Source of the DNA: Pseudolysobacter antarcticus
Lineage (GTDB): Bacteria > Pseudomonadota > Gammaproteobacteria > Xanthomonadales > Rhodanobacteraceae
Direction: 5' to 3'
NCBI RefSeq assembly: GCF_004168365.1
Contig: NZ_CP035704.1
Span: forward strand, 2,914,001-2,978,000
Length of the DNA: 64,000 nt
Shown here: in pieces, positions 60,722 through 64,000 of the stretch
Layout: the number at the start of each line of letters is the position of its first letter
Numbering within the stretch: the first letter of the stretch is position 1
Made by a program: the position numbers and the translations under genes
The notes under the pieces: model-generated
What the model was told of the DNA's origin: nothing
Seen by the model: the letters and a program-made list of their open reading frames with translations, nothing else
The model's database searches: none

Positions 60722-60808
60722 GCCGGAGTGGCGGAATTGGTAGACGCGGCGGACTCAAAATCCGTTATTGGTGACAATGTGTGGGTTCGAGTCCCTCCCC
60801 CGGCACCA
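60722..60808 (+). tRNA. tRNA-Leu (anticodon CAA)
   Basis: 87-base leucine tRNA with long variable arm and encoded CCA. Loop CTCAAAA gives anticodon CAA (codon UUG). Acceptor GCCGGAG pairs with CCCCGGC except for an A6-C67 mismatch where A-U would be expected; the T-stem has one U-U pair. A clear promoter precedes it. Confidence 0.95.
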
Positions 60809-60884
60809 TGATCTTTCGGATCATCGATACATTTTGCAATATCAGCAACTTACGCGCTTAGCCTCTCCGAACTAGAGAGGCCAA

Positions 60885-60920
60885 ATGTAGCACGATATGT
60901 AGCAATGAATGTAGCAACCT
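60885..60920 (+). repeat. Three tandem 12-base units starting ATGTAGCA, directly after tRNA-Leu
   Basis: ATGTAGCA occurs at 60885, 60897 and 60909, exactly 12 bases apart, each followed by four variable bases. It starts 76 bases after the tRNA 3' end. Such short arrays beside a tRNA resemble integrase arm-type binding sites left by an integrative element; no integrase is recognisable next to it. Confidence 0.6.
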
Positions 60921-61040
60921 AAAGCCTGTGGTTATCGAGTGTGAACTCGCATCGCGAACAAGCATTTGGCGTTTGTGTGCAACAGCTGCTGAGAGGCCTC
61001 ACAAGCGTTGTGCGATTCAGCATTCCATCTCAAGCGGGCT

Positions 61041-61376
61041 TCATGGTGAGGGCGGTAGTCCGATCACCTCATATTTTGGCGCACCAAAGTTTTGCATTGA
61101 TTCGATAACGACGACTTGCGTTCCGCTTGCTACTTGCATTCCCGATGGAACAACTACTTGCACGAGTCGTCTATCGTTGAGTCTCACTGCCGCCACGCCG
61201 AAAATATGACCCATGCCGCTTTGAGCTGGCCCCACCGACTCTACGACCCCGGCTAGTTCGGCGGTTTGACCCGTGCGATGTCTTAGTGAGGGAATGACCG
61301 CCAGACCGCACAGCAGTAGTCCCGCTACAATCGCTGCTAGGGTGTTGCCTTTCGGACTGCGACTGCTAGGTTTCAC
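61041..61376 (-). CDS. Small single-helix membrane protein of unknown function
   Basis: 111 residues starting at GTG 61376. A basic N-terminus (KPSSRSPKGN) precedes one membrane helix (about 12-30), then a small beta-rich domain (AGVVESVGP, VAAVRLNDRRLVQVVVPSG, VVVIESMQNFG) that looks like a compact OB-like or lipoyl-like fold. It lies alone between two tRNA genes, in a region of integration debris, and is probably cargo of a lost element. No family recognised; coding status is moderately supported by the coherent hydrophobic and beta pattern. Confidence 0.55.
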   Translation of the reverse strand: MKPSSRSPKGNTLAAIVAGLLLCGLAVIPSLRHRTGQTAELAGVVESVGPAQSGMGHIFGVAAVRLNDRRLVQVVVPSGMQVASGTQVVVIESMQNFGAPKYEVIGLPPSP

Positions 61377-61710
61377 GTCTTCATTTCAAGCTGTACTCGA
61401 ACGAAAGTTTACCAGTTGCATAAGGCTATCGTGACGAACGGATCGAACTGCCTGTGCGGATGTTTTACTAGAACAGGCCGATCAAGCCGCTGGCTTTGCT
61501 GCATCGGTCTCAGCGACCACACGCTGCACCACAGAGACCCGCAGCCTAGCTACCTCGCGACTACCTTTACGATACGCCTCAGCTTCCCGATAGCCCATCG
61601 CTGACGGTAAGGCAGAAATCTTCCACGTAACACGCGAACCCCGCCGCCACCGCTCAAAATACACTCTTGTACGTAGGCGATCTGGCTACTATACTTTGCG
61701 GCCAGCTTAA
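61377..61710. other. 334-base stretch before tRNA-Thr
   Basis: Only short open frames on either strand, none with a recognisable domain or good start; the longest on the minus strand (61482-61664) would overlap the tRNA-Thr promoter. The last 45 bases hold that promoter. I treat the rest as island debris. Confidence 0.4.
61667..61695 (+). promoter_or_regulatory. Sigma-70 promoter of tRNA-Thr
   Basis: TTGTAC (61667-61672) and TATACT (61690-61695) with a 17-base spacer, 15 bases before the tRNA 5' end, with a GC-rich discriminator TTGCGGCC. Confidence 0.75.
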
Positions 61711-61786
<76 letters not shown>

Positions 61787-61851
61787 TCGCAAATGCAGTT
61801 CCGACGTTGCCACTTCAACGTCCTGCGATTGCTGTAAGTTTTGATCATAGT

Positions 61852-61926
61852 GGGCGATTAGCTCAGCGGTAGAGCACTGCCTTCACACGGCAGGGGTCAC
61901 AAGTTCGATCCTTGTATCGCCCACCA
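61852..61926 (+). tRNA. tRNA-Val (anticodon CAC)
   Basis: 75 bases with encoded CCA. Acceptor GGGCGAT pairs with ATCGCCC; anticodon stem CTGCC/GGCAG encloses TTCACAC, anticodon CAC (codon GUG). Its 3' end is followed by the second tandem-repeat array and the integrase remnant, so it may have served as an integration target. Confidence 0.96.
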
Positions 61927-61960
61927 CTTCATCAATAGATTCATATGGTTATAAGTGCGT

Positions 61961-62024
61961 TTTTATACTCTGCGTACTTTTATACTTTTGGTGCCCAAAC
62001 GCTGCCCAAACGGTGCCCAACGTT
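61961..62024 (+). repeat. Tandem TGCCCAA units and duplicated TTTTATACT after tRNA-Val
   Basis: TTTTATACT occurs at 61961 and 61978. Then TGCCCAAACGC, TGCCCAAACGG and TGCCCAACGTT follow one another at 61992, 62003 and 62014, an 11-base period. The array begins 65 bases after tRNA-Val and about 280 bases before the integrase remnant, the arrangement expected for arm-type integrase sites next to attB. The rest of 61927-62290 shows no gene. Confidence 0.65.
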
Positions 62025-62289
62025 TCTGGCGACGCTCTGATGGCCGCCGTTTTCGCTGGTCAATAACTGATCAAAGTCGACCCCTGCTTATATTTGCCAA
62101 GTCGGTACGGGCAAAATGCGCGAACACTTTATTTCCGCGCCTTAGTTTTGGAAGGAAAAAAGTTCCTGATTAGCGCCGAACCTCAGTCTGCGTCGCATGA
62201 TTTGCAGCCGGCAGGATATTCAGCGAGTCGCGCATCACTGGGAGCAGCCCGCCGTCGGGTCCGAATTGACTGTCGAAATGGACGTCGCT

Positions 62290-62752
62290 CCGCTGTTAGC
62301 GACGATCGTGCATCGCATCGCTGTGCTTTCACGGAGATGCACTCAAACGCCAACCGAATCCCTGCGAACAGCCAGGTGTTCGGCACCTGCTCAGTCGCGC
62401 GCGCCGCGCGGCGGTGAAACGCGGGGAAAAGCGACGGAAAAAGACCGCCGCGACCCGGGCCGAATTGGAGGCCATGCTGGCAATGTGCGACGACTCGCTG
62501 GTTGGTATTCGCGATCGTGCCCTGCTGCTGTTCGTCCTTGCCAGCGGCGGGCGCCGCCGCAGCGAAATCGCTGTTGTCGAGATGGCCTCGTTGCAGCGTG
62601 TCGGTGCGCAGCAAGTTGGCGACATGACAGTACCAGAGGCGAAGCGCCTGCGTGAGCTGGAGACGGAGAATAGCCAACAGCCAATAGCCCGGGCATGCGC
62701 AGTGGCGCCAGCATCGCTCATGCGTCAATGTGAACAGATCCGGAGATCGTGA
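62290..62752 (+). pseudogene. Decayed tyrosine integrase fused to an IS3 OrfA fragment
   Basis: In one frame, 62296-62331 reads LATIVHRIAVLS, typical of the core-binding domain of tyrosine recombinases; after about 62345 the reading continues one frame over with PNPCEQPGVRHLLSRARRAA, and GIRDRALLLFVLASGGRRRSE lies at 62504-62566, the start of the catalytic domain with its first Arg region. A stop or frameshift separates the halves, and the rest of the catalytic domain is missing. From 62624 the frame instead reads MTVPEAKRLRELETENSQ, the C-terminal part of IS3-family OrfA. So an integrase was broken and joined to IS3 debris. Confidence 0.7.
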
Positions 62753-62986
62753 CGCCACTTTGAACTTCGTCAGTCCGATACAGTTCGAGAGACTGGCATG
62801 CTGATCCACTCAGGCAAGCCCGCTCATGGCTAGGCGCTTGGGGTACGAAATTCAGGGCAAGGTCAAGTTGGGCTTTGCCGCTTCAAGTGATGCCATTTGA
62901 CCCCTCGGACTGGGAGGGATGTCATACGAAACTATTCTCCGACCAATGGTCTTCGTGCTTCAACGCACTTCACCGCGAAATACATG
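62753..62986. other. Sequence between the integrase/IS remnant and oleate hydratase
   Basis: 234 bases with no usable frame. The first part (around 62750-62775, GTGACGCCACTTTGAAC) may be more IS debris. It ends at the oleate hydratase stop on the minus strand; no terminator hairpin is evident. Confidence 0.35.
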
Positions 62987-64000
62987 TCACTTGAAAGCCT
63001 TGGTCAGCGCCTCGAACTGCGTTTGTAGTGATTTGTCGTGCGGCGTGATTACCGGGATTTCACGCGTGATGCCCAGTAACTCGTATACCGCCATTTGTGC
63101 CGCGCGCACCGAATATTCAACAGTGAATACCACGTCATCCGCAATCTCGACGAATTGGCTAATGAAGGCAAAATTCTTCGTGCCGAGGGGAACCGGTAGC
63201 GGGCGATCGCTACGCATACGCGGCATGAACATGCTGGTGATGTAAGGCATGCGGCACGGAATGCAGTTCGCCGACTCGACCGTGTCGAGGTCAAAACGCA
63301 GGTGACCGCAGAGCTCCTGGAGGATTTCCGCACCGCTGCAATCGGCCATCGGTTTCGCCACGAAATTTCCGATCCGGTCCGGCAGCAGGCTGTATCCCCA
63401 GAACACCTGCACGTCCGCCGGTTGATTCGCGAAGTGCGGTTGATGCGCCAGCACGATCGACATCAACCAGTTCGAATCCTTGAACGTTACCAGTCCACCG
63501 GTCCCCGCCTCGTTGCCACTGAATTGGCTCATCAAATCGAAGAATGCCGGGTCCTTCAATGTAACTGTGAACGACTCCCAACACGACTGCGCGATACAAC
63601 TATTGAACGCCGCAGGATTGCCGAATTGCGGCCTGCCCTGCACCAGTTTTTCCCATAGCCCCCAGCCCTCGCTATCGGCTTTGCTGAGTTTGGACGGCGC
63701 GGTGGTCATCGATCCCAGACTGGATGCATCCGTCATCGAGGCGTTTTGCACAAACACCAGATCATCGGCATTGACGGTGATCACTTCGCTCACTGCACCA
63801 CGCCGGCAATGGATTGCGTTGACCTTGAACTTGCCATCCTCGGTGGCGTGATCGAGCTCGGTCACCTTGCAGCCTGTGATCAGCCGCACGCCTTGCGCAT
63901 CGAGCCATTTCTGCAGCGGCAGAACCAGTGAATCGTATTGGTTGTAGATCGTTCGCTTGACACCCGCAAGGGTGTCGATGCGTGAGAATTCAAGCATGAA
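62987..64000 (-). CDS. ohyA: Oleate hydratase, C-terminal part (cut by window end)
   Basis: 338 codons are visible, running off the window; the N-terminal FAD-binding part lies beyond base 64000. Marks of oleate hydratase include the start of the visible part FMLEFSRIDTLAGVKRTIYNQYDSLV, QKWLDAQGV, FVQNASMTDASSLGSM, GWGLWEKL, the MPYITSMFMPR and R-P-x-P-x-G-TKNFAFISQFVEI segments, and EYSVRAAQMAVYELLGI. The FAD enzyme adds water to the double bond of oleate to give 10-hydroxystearate, in the cytoplasm and often membrane-associated, and is linked to detoxification of unsaturated fatty acids. Confidence 0.95.
   Translation of the reverse strand, partial: FMLEFSRIDTLAGVKRTIYNQYDSLVLPLQKWLDAQGVRLITGCKVTELDHATEDGKFKVNAIHCRRGAVSEVITVNADDLVFVQNASMTDASSLGSMTTAPSKLSKADSEGWGLWEKLVQGRPQFGNPAAFNSCIAQSCWESFTVTLKDPAFFDLMSQFSGNEAGTGGLVTFKDSNWLMSIVLAHQPHFANQPADVQVFWGYSLLPDRIGNFVAKPMADCSGAEILQELCGHLRFDLDTVESANCIPCRMPYITSMFMPRMRSDRPLPVPLGTKNFAFISQFVEIADDVVFTVEYSVRAAQMAVYELLGITREIPVITPHDKSLQTQFEALTKAFK

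Noticed and set aside
61482-61664. 60-codon frame on the minus strand before tRNA-Thr
   Set aside because: Starts within the tRNA promoter region with GTG, no domain and no ribosome binding site; treated as noise or debris.
62183-62809. Frame of about 208 codons on the minus strand over the integrase remnant
   Set aside because: It is antisense to recognisable integrase and IS3 segments and matches nothing itself.
61852-63000. Direct repeat of the tRNA-Val 3' end as an attachment-site copy
   Set aside because: I searched by eye for the last 15-20 bases of each tRNA in the downstream 1 kb and found no copy, so no att pair is claimed.

Overview
The window reads as chromosomal DNA of a high-GC gammaproteobacterium of the Xanthomonadales/Lysobacterales, most likely near the Rhodanobacteraceae. 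This is inferred from a FimX-like degenerate GGDEF/EAL protein, the efp-mtaD-ubiG arrangement, a bacterial kynurenine to 2-aminomuconate catabolic gene set, ECF-sigma/TPR-kinase pairs, and several exported proteins with IPTL-type C-terminal anchors. No database search was possible; all names rest on motif recognition.

Layout. 1-8.2 kb: ubiG (cut by the window start), a small lipoprotein, the MTA/SAH deaminase mtaD and efp on the minus strand, divergent from epmB (the enzyme that modifies EF-P); then a FimX-like c-di-GMP receptor, htpX and gluQRS. 8.3-14.6 kb: acetoacetyl-CoA reductase, a small acidic protein, then an SDR, a 2-aminomuconate semialdehyde dehydrogenase-like ALDH, a beta-carbonic anhydrase, a ChaN/EreA-like exported protein and a RidA-type 2-aminomuconate deaminase. 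14.6-22.6 kb, minus strand: an RND pump with its adaptor, a GH30 glycosidase and a LytS/LytTR two-component pair. 22.7-30.5 kb: nbaC, an exported protein, an FUSC membrane protein, ACMSD (nbaD), a paralogous exported protein, kynU and kmo. The two plus-strand blocks together encode kynurenine to 2-aminomuconate/oxalocrotonate chemistry and are split by the RND/GH30/LytTR block.

30.7-48.2 kb is a surface/regulatory region: a small exported protein and a collagen-like Gly-X-Thr protein in overlapping genes; an ECF sigma factor overlapping a TPR-containing Ser/Thr kinase; a zinc alcohol dehydrogenase; an NYN-LOTUS RNA-binding protein; a cupin; a 2326-residue repeat protein (SdrD-B, GEVED-like and DUF11 modules, IPTL-like anchor); a second ECF sigma factor with a four-helix membrane partner; and a small IPTL-CTERM protein.

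48.4-56.0 kb is a complete cytochrome c maturation operon ccmABCDEFGHI, with an unrelated exported protein between ccmB and ccmC. 56-60.6 kb: a DUF4337 protein, a HEPN-like orphan, a TrmB-like methyltransferase, an LTXXQ periplasmic protein, a MetX-family acyltransferase and a thiol dioxygenase. 60.7-62.8 kb is a tRNA-rich integration hotspot (Leu-CAA, Thr-CGT, Val-CAC) with two tRNA-adjacent tandem short-repeat arrays and a decayed integrase/IS3 mosaic. The window ends inside an oleate hydratase gene.

The observations most worth following are the paired exported proteins and FUSC protein embedded in the kynurenine genes, the small-protein/collagen couple, the tRNA-linked repeat arrays, and the thiol dioxygenase that keeps the cross-link cysteine.
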